DNA of 38,352 bases from Xenoacremonium recifei (Eukaryota; Ascomycota; Sordariomycetes; Hypocreales; Nectriaceae). The stretch lies in the NCBI GenBank assembly GCA_012184525.1, contig WOFQ01000125.1, forward strand, positions 1 through 38,352. The letters are read 5' to 3'. A program made the translations under genes and the position numbers. Numbering within the stretch: the stretch's first letter is position 1; each line of letters opens with the position of its first letter. The notes beneath the pieces were generated by a model, which was not told the DNA's origin, did not search any database, and saw only the letters and a list, made by a program, of their open reading frames with translations. Below are positions 1-9,413 of the stretch, one piece after another.

Positions 1-480
1 CTGACATAATACAATCTTACTTGCACGCCTATGCGTGCGCGCAAGCATGTGACTTTATTTGCACGCCTATGTGTGCATATATGACTCGCCGACTCAGTAC
101 CCAAAGTACCTTATCGTGATTGCCGAAGGAAACTTAGTGATAAGATAAGACGTACTCCGTACAGCCAATCACAGTTCTGTATATACTCCTACCCTAGAGA
201 TTTCTAACATATAGTACTCAAGCATCACATTTGACGAATAAAGCTCTTGGAATGCTGGGTTTAGCGTTTTATTTAGCACACCTGTAACACCTCAGAAGTA
301 GTTTTAGTCAGGTTTTCTTCATCACTGCCCACCGAACTGACCTTTCTACCGCTTAACATGACATGTGCGAGACATTTTCATAAAACACCAGCTGATAGCG
401 TGCAATTGCCCAGTATCTTTTAGGCTTTAATTCTTGTCAGAAGGTCAAGACGCTACGGAGTGCAAATATCTTCAGTTTGA
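1..480. other. Gene-free left edge, 3' flank of the first regulator
   Basis: No convincing coding region was seen. The first 76 bases contain two copies of an 18-bp unit that begins TTGCACGCCTATG; they are listed separately. The remainder is AT-rich and probably holds the 3' UTR of the minus-strand regulator that ends at 481. Confidence 0.6.
21..76. repeat. Pair of 18-bp direct repeats, each a small hairpin
   Basis: TTGCACGCCTATGCGTGC occupies 21-38. A copy differing at one base (T for C in the right arm) occupies 59-76, so the period is 38 bp. The first copy contains a perfect 6-bp inverted repeat, GCACGC and GCGTGC, around a CTAT loop; the second has one mismatch in the stem. No coding or known element was recognised. 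It may be the edge of a larger repeat outside the window. Confidence 0.6.
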
Positions 481-3141
481 CTAAGGAAAACTAATGGGGC
501 TATGGGTTTGCTCCAGAGTGTCTGCGTATATCCTTAAACTTGAGCCAATGGTATTCACAATGTCAAAGACATGCGTCCCCTTGTATATCTCTGCCCAGAT
601 CCGTGCCACAGCTGTTGCCAGGCGGGTCACCGCCGTGTATAAATTATCCTGAAGGCCCCCATCTATGAAAGCATTTTTGTGAAAGAGTCCGCTCTCATTT
701 ACCATGGTTCTTATCATCTTGATGAGGGCCATCTCCTCAGGAGTCAATGGTTGATCTATTGCCGTCAGTGCCAAAGCCTCAAACCATTTGCTTAAGAAAA
801 TGGCGCAGTCAAAATTGCAGAGGGAATGCTGTACGCTCCAAGAGATAGTTTGTGTCTTCGATATATATGCTACACCCATCCGTACAGGTACAGACAAGGC
901 ATATGCTGCTTGAAGGATTGGTCGTAACAATTTCGGATCGCGTTTCAGAGGAGGCGACTGGCGAAACGCAGAAGCAATCAAGGTGGGATCGCGGCTTGCT
1001 AGATGCCGGCAAGGTCCAAGGTCGGACTGCAGTCTGATCCATGCCAACCGCAGCAACGGCGTAGAGTTGAAAGCTATAGGGCCGTTGGGTGACTCGGGCT
1101 CAACATTGGATTCTGGAGACGATTCCCACTGCTTCTGCCATGCGAGGAGCGACCGGGAAATGAGACTCACTTCATTCGGCTCCAGTTGTCCACCGTGGGA
1201 TGCCTGACGTAGGTTTAAAATGCGTTGGAGGATCGCGTGGATCAATGCGTAATTGGTGATCGTAGATGTGGGAGCGTTGGTTGAGGCTTGCGTTGGTGGA
1301 TCAAACAACGCCATCAATGCTTCTTGGAAGGAATTGTTTGATAGTCTAGTTTCCTTAAATGTGCGCATCCATTGTTGCGACGTCGTCTCTGTCCATTCCT
1401 TCGCCGACGCCGGAAGCCTCCCACGAATCTCGGACGCCAAGATCATCGGAGGGATGTTGTAGGCGAACGATTGAATATTGAGAAAGCAGAAAGATAGGAG
1501 GTTTGAGCGACGACGACTTTCGAAGCGGGCCCAAGTTCGCCACTGGTGTTCTGAAGGAGCATCGCTGGAATAGTCTAGGGGACTGTCGTCCACTTCCACC
1601 AAAGTGTCCTCACGGACCAGCATCGCAAGCATACTTTGCAGCGATAGGGCTTCTCGAACCAGGTCCTTAGAGCTCCAGGAACCCATAACCATAAGGGCTA
1701 AGACAGCTTGAATTTTGTTGAGGCGGTAGTGACTCTCTTGAGACTGCGAGGCACCGCTTGCGTCTATTGATGACTGGTCCGTATGATGCATGGTCATGTT
1801 CGAGGAAATAGGCTCACATCGAGATTGATTCCTTACACTACCTGCAATCGAGGAGTGCGGTGAGCTGAACCCCTGCAACGAAATGCCATGTGGAGGCATT
1901 GGGCTCATGATAACAGCTCGAGCTGCATAGAAGAACTCCAACGCCCATTGACTATCAAACCTGAATTGTGCACCAATGGCAACCATGGCCAGAAGTAGCT
2001 CCAACGTGCTTTCTTCAATCGAGAATGTCGGAATGTGAAGATAAGGCATGTGTCCAAAGAGTCCTTGGAAACAGCCGTCAAAGAACCGCGATAGCGTATG
2101 CCTGGATGGCAAAACAAAATCTTTATCCAACACGGTTCTCCATTCATTCACCTTCATCTGGAAGACATTATACTCTGCGCTCGTGATTTTTCGAGGGAAT
2201 GGACGAGGCGGCGTTTCTGCTGGCTGATTCGCGTCCCTGGAGAGAACTTGAGGCTCTAGTGATGGCAATGGAGAACCAAAGCGAGACAGTGAGGTATGGC
2301 CATCATCGCATGTGTCTGCCACATACTGATCCCCTTCGTTTGATGGTCTGCCCCGGGGTGTGGTGCTTCCATCTGGAAATGCACCCGCCGAGTCATTTCG
2401 TATTGCTTCGTAGAAGGGTTGCTGTACGAAAAACGATAGATCGAGATCGTCCAAGAAGACGTTGTGATCTTCTAGAAATGAATCATCCTGGAAAAGGTTC
2501 ACAGGAAGGTCTGCGGGATCAAATAAGTTCAGCGTCGGTACACATTCATCGAGAATGTTGGTCGACGGTGGCAACAGATAAGAGCCATGATTTGAAGGTG
2601 GCATATGTTGAGAAAAGTCGTATACTCTCTGAATACTATCGTCATCCGGGAAGTGAACCTTATCCACGGCGTTTCCGAGACGAGGCTCAATTTTTGCTGG
2701 GGATGGTCCGTTGTCGTCAAGTGATATTATCTCGGAAATCTGACCAGTGACAAGTTGTCGAGCTGAAATTGGACTTTGGAGAGTATCTATCGATGTGTTG
2801 GACTGCAAGTTGCTTGGGGAGAGTCTGTGATTTGTACATGTTGACAAGTCCGTAATCGTAGTCGTCGGTGTTGTGGCTCGTCGACGGCCAGTCAAGCGTC
2901 TGCCATGAGCAGATTTCTCATGCCGGGTTAACAGGTCCCTACCGTCGTTGATGAATTAGGACTGACTAGTGAGGTAGGGCCATGTTTCTCACCGTCTGGC
3001 AAACGATCTGCCGCAAGGACATTTGAAGGGTGCTTCCTTAGTGTGAGTTCTCTCGTGACGCTGCACGTGCTCTAATCGCCTGAACTCCTTCTCACAGAAG
3101 CGGCATATGAAAGGCGCTTTCTTGGGCGGCTCAGCGGCCAT
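481..3141 (-). CDS. C2H2 zinc-finger regulator with fungal-specific TF middle domain (paralogue 1)
   Basis: Predicted nuclear transcription factor of 868 aa. Exon 1 is 2993-3141 and exon 2 is 481-2938, joined over a 54-nt GT-AG intron inside the second finger. Finger 1 uses C13, C16, H29 and H33. Finger 2 uses C41, C43, H56 and H61, so its cysteine pair is C-x1-C. The recognition helices (RLEHVQR, then RRDLLTR) carry the same key positions as I recall for yeast Adr1: R/H/R and R/L/R. The long remainder is a fungal_trans (PF04082-type) region, including the pattern HMPYLHIPTF and a segment rich in RRR/FCFLNIQS. The ATG at 3141 is the first in the finger frame, and it matches the start chosen for the paralogue at 6200-8844. 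The C-termini of the two proteins align closely (EIYKGTHVFD versus EIFKGNHVFD). The likely role is control of the adjacent CMD, monooxygenase and esterase genes, by inference from context. The family assignment is firm; the target is not. Confidence 0.9.
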
Positions 3142-3626
3142 CGAACCCGCTGGACCTTGGTCAGGAATGGGTCTTTTGGTTGGAGAGGCAGGAGGCAGAC
3201 ACAAGATCCTCGAGCAAGGACTGGTATAGAGGTGGAGAACGACAAGTGCAGCTTGGAGCTGTATGATGGAGATTGTGGGAGCTCCCTACAGTCAGAGTGA
3301 GATGAAGGAAGGTAGAAGGTATGGAGACGACAAGGAGAGAATGGAGATATGGGCACTTCGTGTATGATATACGCTCAAGGGGGCAGCATGTCTGTGGAGA
3401 AAAGAGGATACCTATAACTTGAAGATACCCCGCACCGTAATAGGGGCTTATTGTTACGTTGGGTAATGTTTCTAGGCCTGCTTTGACTTAGAAGAGATCG
3501 CTACGACGAAGAAATCAGCCTGTGGCGAGGACAACTGGACGGGACACACACGTTCTGGACCCTCTTAATCTGAGCACTACTTGAAGTGGCAAAGAATTGG
3601 AAAATACTTTATGATGATGAATACGT
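3142..3626. promoter_or_regulatory. Promoter/leader of regulator 1 with five TGGAGA half-sites
   Basis: No gene was seen. The TGGAGA hexamer occurs on the plus strand at 3233, 3267, 3322, 3342 and 3395. Regulator 1 is transcribed leftward, so these read TCTCCA on its sense strand. They could be autoregulatory sites for the Adr1-like fingers. They also lie in a pyrimidine-rich strand, as is common near fungal transcription starts, so part of the density may be compositional. Confidence 0.45.
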
Positions 3627-4835
3627 TCAAACCTTTTGACTCTCTACCTTTGCACGGAATGCCTCCAGGCACTTGACCATTTCCGCAGCTTGCTCCATCG
3701 CCATCATGTGCGTTCCAGGGTCTAGCTCTACATATTCAGCATTCCACGCAGCTGCTGTTCTCTTCATGACTGGTGGCCCTACTGAAAGATCCTGCTTGCC
3801 GCAGACAGCGAGTACTGGGCCACCATACTCCTTGCCCCTGTCCATGCAGTCTAATTGGGCCATTGCCCTCCACGCCGCTGCCCAGTCTTCCACTCGAGCC
3901 CTCTCTAGACACATCCTTGCATAACGCACATACCAAGGGTTTTTGGCGATATTCTCTGGGCTAAACCATCTAATAATAGATGCAGGTACAACGTTCTCCA
4001 TGCCATGCGCCTCAGCTCTCGTGGCTCGGGCGATCCACTCCTCACTTTGGGCTTCAGAGCTTGTCGTGATCAAAGCTAGGCTGCGAGCTCGCTGAGGATA
4101 CTTGAGTCCAAAATACTGAGTAATGACGCCGCCATACGATTGCCCGTAGACATCTGCTTTCTCAATGCCAAGAATATCCAGCAGTTCGCATAGGTCATCG
4201 GCGAGGTGCTCTAGGCTCTTGGTGAGAGGCGCTGCCCGAGCAAACCCATGGCCTCGCGTATCGTATGCGATCACACGACCCGAGGCGGACAGTTTTGGGA
4301 ATACATCCTGCCACATTCTGCCATCCATACAAAGAGCATGGACCAGCACTATGGGGACTCCGCTTCCTCCGGTATCCCGGACAATTGTACTGTGATCGCT
4401 CAAATGAATCAATCGTTCCTGGTAGGGACATTCAGGCAATAGATGCTTAATGCGGCGTGTTGCCGTGACCGCACGCGGCGCACCGCAATAGGCAGCTGCA
4501 TGGGCAAGTGTGTCCTGAATCTCCCCGGCTGTAGCGCCCTGCTGTAAAGCAGCCGTAACATAAACTTGAAGCTGGTCTGATGTATCGCCCATCACAATCA
4601 ACGCAGTTAGAGCCATCAATGCCCATTCTCGGTAGTTCAGCAGGGAGTTGGATGAGAGTTGACCAAACATGTGCTCTGTAACAAGGCGTCCCAGATTGGG
4701 AGCCATGTCTTTGAGATGCTGGAAGTTATGAGCCAGCCTGGTTTTCTCGAGATTCCCCGCCTCATGGACGGCGAGAAGCTCGTTAGCCGATGGCTTGGCA
4801 TGGCTGTTGTTGAATGGCGCAGAGTTTTCGGCCAT
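3627..4835 (-). CDS. CMD domain fused to alpha/beta-hydrolase (enol-lactonase-like)
   Basis: Intronless, 402 aa, with ATG at 4835. Residues about 40-130 are a carboxymuconolactone-decarboxylase (PF02627-type) domain, with the run NYREWALMALTALI and the helix ending AAAYCGAPRAV. Residues about 145-395 are an alpha/beta-hydrolase of the 3-oxoadipate enol-lactonase type. The nucleophile elbow GQSYGG contains S233, the acid is likely D349 in CGKQD, and the histidine is H376 in PGTHMM. The two activities would decarboxylate a muconolactone-like acid and then hydrolyse the enol-lactone, as in bacterial PcaC and PcaD. In bacterial PcaL, as I recall it, the hydrolase comes first; here CMD comes first. 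Fungi normally hydrolyse 3-carboxymuconolactone directly, so the true substrate may differ. The domain has no AhpD-type CxxC. Its promoter carries an inverted pair of TGGAGAAACC. Confidence 0.9.
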   Translation of the reverse strand: MAENSAPFNNSHAKPSANELLAVHEAGNLEKTRLAHNFQHLKDMAPNLGRLVTEHMFGQLSSNSLLNYREWALMALTALIVMGDTSDQLQVYVTAALQQGATAGEIQDTLAHAAAYCGAPRAVTATRRIKHLLPECPYQERLIHLSDHSTIVRDTGGSGVPIVLVHALCMDGRMWQDVFPKLSASGRVIAYDTRGHGFARAAPLTKSLEHLADDLCELLDILGIEKADVYGQSYGGVITQYFGLKYPQRARSLALITTSSEAQSEEWIARATRAEAHGMENVVPASIIRWFSPENIAKNPWYVRYARMCLERARVEDWAAAWRAMAQLDCMDRGKEYGGPVLAVCGKQDLSVGPPVMKRTAAAWNAEYVELDPGTHMMAMEQAAEMVKCLEAFRAKVESQKV

Positions 4836-5442
4836 GATTGCTCTGATTCACGATAATTTCGGCGAATGGAGTTTTCAGATAGCGAACTGATCTTCCTTTG
4901 CAGTTTTATTGTCCTCGGGATGGTCATTGCAGGCATCGAATGAAGTTCTCGATGCTTTCGGCCATGGAGAAAGTCATAGCTTTGGAGAAACCGGCGGATA
5001 GCTCTAGCCTTGCCTGGAAATAGCTGGTTTCTCCACACTTCCACCCTCTCTCTCCTCGACTTCTCCGGAATCTTCTTCGTAGTTGCTTTGCCACACTCCG
5101 GTTCCGGGGTAACCAGTCCCTTCACCCCGCGATGTGAGTTTCTTTAGCCTGGCTAAACTGTGCGGGGTATCATCCGATGGGAATAATTACCTTTACTAGG
5201 GACAAGTGAAGCCGTCACCGCATGTATGGCACACGCTGTCATCGCTCCCAATTATAGAGGTAATTCGACGCAATTACCTCTATTCAACCTCATTCACTCT
5301 TTAAGAGGGACCGGCGTGACGTGTGATCCCTTTGGCAAAATTTGCTATCGGATCGAAATTCTAGGAATTGGATCTGATCTGGAATGCCGCTTTCCTTATC
5401 AATGCAGGAATTGATGTTTTGATTCAACTGTCTACTGCCATC
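4836..5442. other. Intergenic DNA between the two CMD genes
   Basis: Contains the leader and promoter of the CMD-hydrolase gene (minus strand) and the 3' region of the standalone CMD gene (minus strand). No coding region is supported; the minus-strand ORF at 4637-5125 only overlaps the fusion gene in another frame. Regulatory content is limited to the TGGAGA sites listed separately. From about 5050 to 5440 I see nothing specific. Confidence 0.55.
4983..5035. promoter_or_regulatory. Inverted pair of TGGAGAAACC upstream of the CMD-hydrolase fusion
   Basis: TGGAGAAACC lies at 4983-4992 and its exact reverse complement GGTTTCTCCA at 5026-5035, with 33 bp between. The pair lies about 150-200 bp upstream of the ATG at 4835. 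A further TGGAGA is at 4965. This is a candidate binding site for the cluster's C2H2 regulators. Confidence 0.5.
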
Positions 5443-5916
5443 TCATGCATTATGATCTTCCTTCCACTCCTGAATTGCCTTGGAAGTCACCCGCATAGCT
5501 TCAACGCCGGTGGGCGCTCCAACATATACCATTGCCTGCAAGACAGCCTCCCGAATCTCAATCTCCGTCAGCCCGTTCCGGAGTGCCCCTCTGGTGTGTA
5601 GCGCCAGTTCAGGCCATGACTTCAATGTAGTGAGAAAGGCGATATCTTCAAGACAAAATATTAGCCTAAGGGAACTTTGTTTAAGCTCAAATAGTGTGAT
5701 GGGCGTACTCAAAAGACTTCTCTGCTTGCGTTCCAACCCAGGCCGACTCCAGATGCCAGCCCAGCCGACCTCGGTCAGGTACTCTTGAGCCGGCCTCCAG
5801 TACTCATCTTTCATCGATTCCACAGCTTTGGCGACATATTGTTGGCCGAGGACTTCCCCTCGCAGCTCCAAGCCCTTTTGGAACTTCTCGCTGTATTCAC
5901 GTGATTCAGAGGCCAT
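5443..5916 (-). CDS. Standalone carboxymuconolactone-decarboxylase family protein
   Basis: Predicted 136 aa from exons 5709-5916 and 5443-5645, over a 63-nt intron. The join restores the family block RKQRSLLNIAFLTTLKSW, followed by ELALHTRGALRNG and VYVGAPTGVEAM. Length and layout match single-domain CMD proteins of the PcaC type; there is no AhpD CxxC pair. The ATG at 5916 sits in a good context (CACCATGGC) and gives the usual N-terminus. An in-frame upstream ATG at 6000 would add a hydrophobic, signal-like leader and is less likely. Probable role: decarboxylation or isomerisation of a cyclic beta-keto or lactone acid. Lying beside the CMD-hydrolase fusion, it may supply or replace that protein's N-terminal activity. 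A TCTCCA/TGGAGA dyad lies about 150 bp upstream. Confidence 0.85.
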   Translation of the reverse strand: MASESREYSEKFQKGLELRGEVLGQQYVAKAVESMKDEYWRPAQEYLTEVGWAGIWSRPGLERKQRSLLSTPITLFELKQSSLRLIFCLEDIAFLTTLKSWPELALHTRGALRNGLTEIEIREAVLQAMVYVGAPTGVEAMRVTSKAIQEWKEDHNA

Positions 5917-6068
5917 GGTGAATGAGGGTTCAGTGCAACCAACAGTTACTGATATGACGATGAGAATGCTCGCAGTGATGATAGGAAACGCTCTAGTCAT
6001 ATCACTCAAAGGGGTCCAGACATTCCCTTATCTTATAAGCCAAGTCTCCTCCACTAGCGTCCTGCTTT

Positions 6069-6088
6069 TCTCCAAGCTGTTGTGGAGA
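6069..6088. promoter_or_regulatory. TCTCCA-N8-TGGAGA dyad upstream of the standalone CMD gene
   Basis: TCTCCA at 6069-6074 faces TGGAGA at 6083-6088 across eight bases. It lies about 153 bp upstream of the CMD ATG at 5916, in the short gap after regulator 2. The orientation is the same as in the yeast ADH2 UAS1 dyad bound by Adr1, as I recall it. Confidence 0.55.
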
Positions 6089-6199
6089 TGTCGGGCCTGA
6101 ATCGGGGGTTATTTTGCGTGGATTCTCAACGTCTACTTGATACCGACTCTATTCTCATAGCTTTTTGATGCCACCTCCCGAGCATCGAGCCGCAGGCTG

Positions 6200-8844
6200 T
6201 CATGCCTGTCGAATAGGAGTATGAGTCTTCTCGAGCATCTCAGCGTAGATGTTTAAACCACCTCCGATGCAATTCACAAGGTCGAACACATGATTTCCCT
6301 TGAAGATCTCTGCCCATATCCTTCCGACGGCTGTTGACAGCTTATGAACGCTGGTTTGCCAATCGTCCTCATCAGAATGACTAAAAGCATCCTTTTGGAA
6401 GAGCCCACTTTCATCAATCATGTACCTGATCATCTTTATCAACCCTTTCTCCTCCGCGGTAATGGGCTCTAAGGAAGCGGTCTGAGCTACCGTTTCAAAC
6501 CACTTGCTCAGAAATATAGCACACTCCAGGTTACTGAGTGAGTGCTGTACACTCCAAAACAGCGTCTGGGTTTTGGAAACAAAGTTGATCCCAACCCGGA
6601 TCGGCACAGATAGAGCATAAGCTGCCTGCAAGACGCTATGCAGGACCTTGGGACTTCGCTGTACAGGAGGAGACTGCCTGAAAGCCATCATGATGACCCA
6701 AGGGTCCCTACTTGCTAAGTTGCGACAGGGGCCGAGGTCTGAGTATAATCGAATCCACGACAGTCTCAGAAGCGGCGTTGAATTGAAAGCCACAGGGCCA
6801 TATTGAGATTGAGGTTCCACGTTGGACTCAGGTGACATCTCCCATTGTCTTTGCCAAAGGCCAAGTGCCTTGGTGAGACTTGTAATGGACTCCTCAGAGA
6901 GGTTTTGTGAAGCCTGACGCAAGATGACAATGCGCTGGAGAATAACGTGAATCAAGACAAAATTGCCTGCCGTAGAGAAAGGCAAACTGTTGGCTAGGTT
7001 TGAAACAGAGCCAGTGAAGAGCTGATCGACAGCTTCTTGGAAGGTCTTTTGTGACAGCCGCGTAGAGCTATGAGCACGTTCCCACTGCGACGCTGAGGCA
7101 GCTTTCCATTCCTCAGCTGTGGCGGGAAGTCGGCCCCTCATTTCAGAAGCGAGAATTACCGGAGGGACATTGTACGCGAGAGATTGTAAGTTAGCAAAAC
7201 AAAATGCCATATACCTAGTTCGTCTCTGGCCTTCAAAAAGTGCCCACCTTTGCCAGTGTGCTTCTGAAAGCGGTTGATCGCCTACATAATCTGTAGGATC
7301 GTCGTCTTGGATGTTCATCATCTCTTCACGAACATACCAAGCAAGTAGACTTTGAAGAGACATAGACTCCCGCACCAACTCTTTAGTTCCCCATGAGCCC
7401 ATCACCATAATTGTTAACATAGCCTGGATCTTCTGCAGAAGAGGTGTTGTACGGGCGGGCTCATCTCTGCTGTTACTACTTGTAGTAGCTTGACCATGTG
7501 ACGTTTGTTCTGTTGATGGCTGGATTGGAACCATGATAAGAGACCGAGCCGCATAGAACAACGTCCGGGCGGCATCGTGCTCGAATCTAAAATCGGCGCC
7601 AATTGCAGCCATTGACAGGACTAACTCAAGTGGCGCATGCTCAACCGTGAAAGTGGGAATATGGAGAAACGGTAGGTGCTCTAGTAATCCGTGTATGCAT
7701 CCGTCAACGTAGCGGGACAGTGTGTGCCTCGAGGGTAGTTCAAATGACTCTGGAAGGTCTTTCCGAGACTCGAAAGTCCGTCGTTCCAGGATCTGAAACT
7801 CAAAAACAGAGATTTTTCGCGGGAACGGGCCCTGAATTTGAACAGCATTCCTCCCCAACTTGAGTCTACTTCGAGACGAAGACAGGACATTAGGCTCCAG
7901 GGATGGCAACGGCGAGCCGAATCTGGAAATTGAGGTTGTCGGGTCTTCGGCGTCTCCGCTCTCTTGGGCCGTCGAATGGCCAGCTTCGTCCAGCCAACCC
8001 TGGGTGAAACCGTTGCCCCCTAGCGAAACGAGCTCCAGATCTGGTGGATAAAGAGGAGGGACTTGTGACTGTGCCAGCGACGAGAAGTCCAAATCATCGA
8101 GGAAGATGTTGTGACCGTTCAACAGCATCTGATCATCGAGGAATTGGGCGAAAGATTGGTCCACGGAGTCAGTGCCCATGAACTCTACGGTCCTTTCTTG
8201 TTCGGACCCCATTGCGGGAAGCCCTTGATCCGATACTTCATTGTGTTGTTGCTGTTGTTGCTGTTGCTGTTGTACACAGTCAACAAATGTGTCCTGCTGA
8301 GAGTAATTCTGCAAATTGGACTGGTCTGACAAAAATTTGACCCCATCAGGTCCTGCAGGCTCATGATTGGGAGTTGTTGTCTGTCCAATGCTTTTGCCGC
8401 CTCGCGCTGGCTTGTCGGCATGGGGCAAGCTGCCGACTTGGATCTGCTCTCCTGGGGTCACGCCCACGGGATGCAAAGATGCGTCTCCAACTACAGGACG
8501 TGGGGCATCAGCGTTGTCCTCTGACAGGACGGTTGACAGCGAATGGTAGCTGTGGGCTGTGTTCCTTCGCCGTCGTGCACTGTGAGTCCTTCCTTTGTGG
8601 ACTAATTTCTCATGGCGAGTAAGAAGGTCCCTGTATAATGCTAATTAGCCCTTGAAATTCCAAAACGCCACACATCAAAGCCTTACCGGCGCTGGAACGC
8701 TTCGCCGCAGTGGCAGGCGAAGGGTGCTTCCTTGGTGTGCGTCCTCTCGTGCCGCTGGACATGTTCCAGCCGCTTGAAGCTTCGCCCGCAGAATTGACAC
8801 GTAAAATCGGTCCTCCGATTGGTGGCAGCCCCGCCAGGAGCCAT
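6200..8844 (-). CDS. C2H2 zinc-finger regulator with fungal-specific TF middle domain (paralogue 2)
   Basis: Predicted nuclear regulator of 862 aa. Exon 1 is 8687-8844 and exon 2 is 6200-8630, over a 56-nt intron that splits the same codon of finger 2 as in the paralogue at 481-3141. Finger 1 uses C16, C19, H32 and H36. Finger 2 uses C44, C46, H59 and H64, again with a C-x1-C pair. The helices KRLEHVQR and RRDLLTR give the same DNA-contact positions as paralogue 1, so both should read the same site. A run of nine glutamines is encoded at 8246-8272. The middle region shares blocks with paralogue 1, such as RHTLSRYVDGC and AYNVPPVILASE. The ATG at 8844 is the first in the finger frame; the frame stays open further upstream, so an extra 5' exon is possible. 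It is divergent from the short-chain dehydrogenase at 9414. Confidence 0.9.
8246..8272 (-). repeat. CAA/CAG run encoding nine glutamines
   Basis: Nine mixed CAA and CAG codons lie within regulator 2. Such runs are common in fungal activation regions and vary in length between strains. Confidence 0.85.
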
Positions 8845-9413
8845 ACCTGCGTCAGGGGTCGTCGGCAGAAGGGCTTTGTGGAGGGCGTTGGCGATATCTT
8901 GGAGCTGCTGGTGTGAACGGGATTCTTGCGTTGGAGAAGAAGAGTCTGGGAAAGCATGGAGAAGAGAAAAGACAGGGAGAAAAGACAGTGGAGAATGCTG
9001 GCCTCTTAGTCATATTATTTTAGCACGCTCAGAGCTGCTCAGCAGACTCGACCGGGGAGGTTAGGCTAAGCCATGGCCTGTCGCGGAGAACCGTCCAATT
9101 ACCCCGTGGGGTTGGAGATTCGCGAGTCGGCCACTTCGGCGTCCGATAAAACGCGAGGTAAAAGTCCTGGAGAACAAGGCTACTGTAGCTCAATCGTTGG
9201 AGGAGCGCTCTGTTGGATTCAGAGGCCGAGCTCGCAAGTCTTCAGTTCATGAAAGGATAAGTAGCTGAGACAGCCTAAGAGCAATGCTAGTCGCACTCCA
9301 AGTTTCTGCACGCTGTACTTGCTTGACTCTTGGACATAACTGCCAGGCTAGACGAATCCGTATTGGCGTCTAACTGGACCAACAAACCAAGTTACCCTCT
9401 GAACTCAGATAAG
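8845..9413. promoter_or_regulatory. Divergent promoter of regulator 2 and the short-chain dehydrogenase
   Basis: No gene was seen. TGGAGA occurs at 8932, 8957, 8989, 9113 and 9168. The first three lie just upstream of regulator 2; the last two are nearer the dehydrogenase. No clear TATA box is visible; ATAAAA near 9146 is the nearest AT-rich run. Confidence 0.45.

Noticed and set aside
3072..3356. Minus-strand 94-codon frame over the start of regulator 1
   Set aside because: It runs out of frame with the C2H2 fingers and has no recognisable content.
3627..5916. Ordinary beta-ketoadipate pathway genes
   Set aside because: No protocatechuate dioxygenase or carboxymuconate cyclase is present, and fungi do not need CMD in that pathway.
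8610..8957. Minus-strand 115-codon frame starting with ATG upstream of regulator 2
   Set aside because: It overlaps the zinc-finger exon in another frame and shows no domain; the finger frame with ATG at 8844 and the splice at 8687/8630 explains the region.
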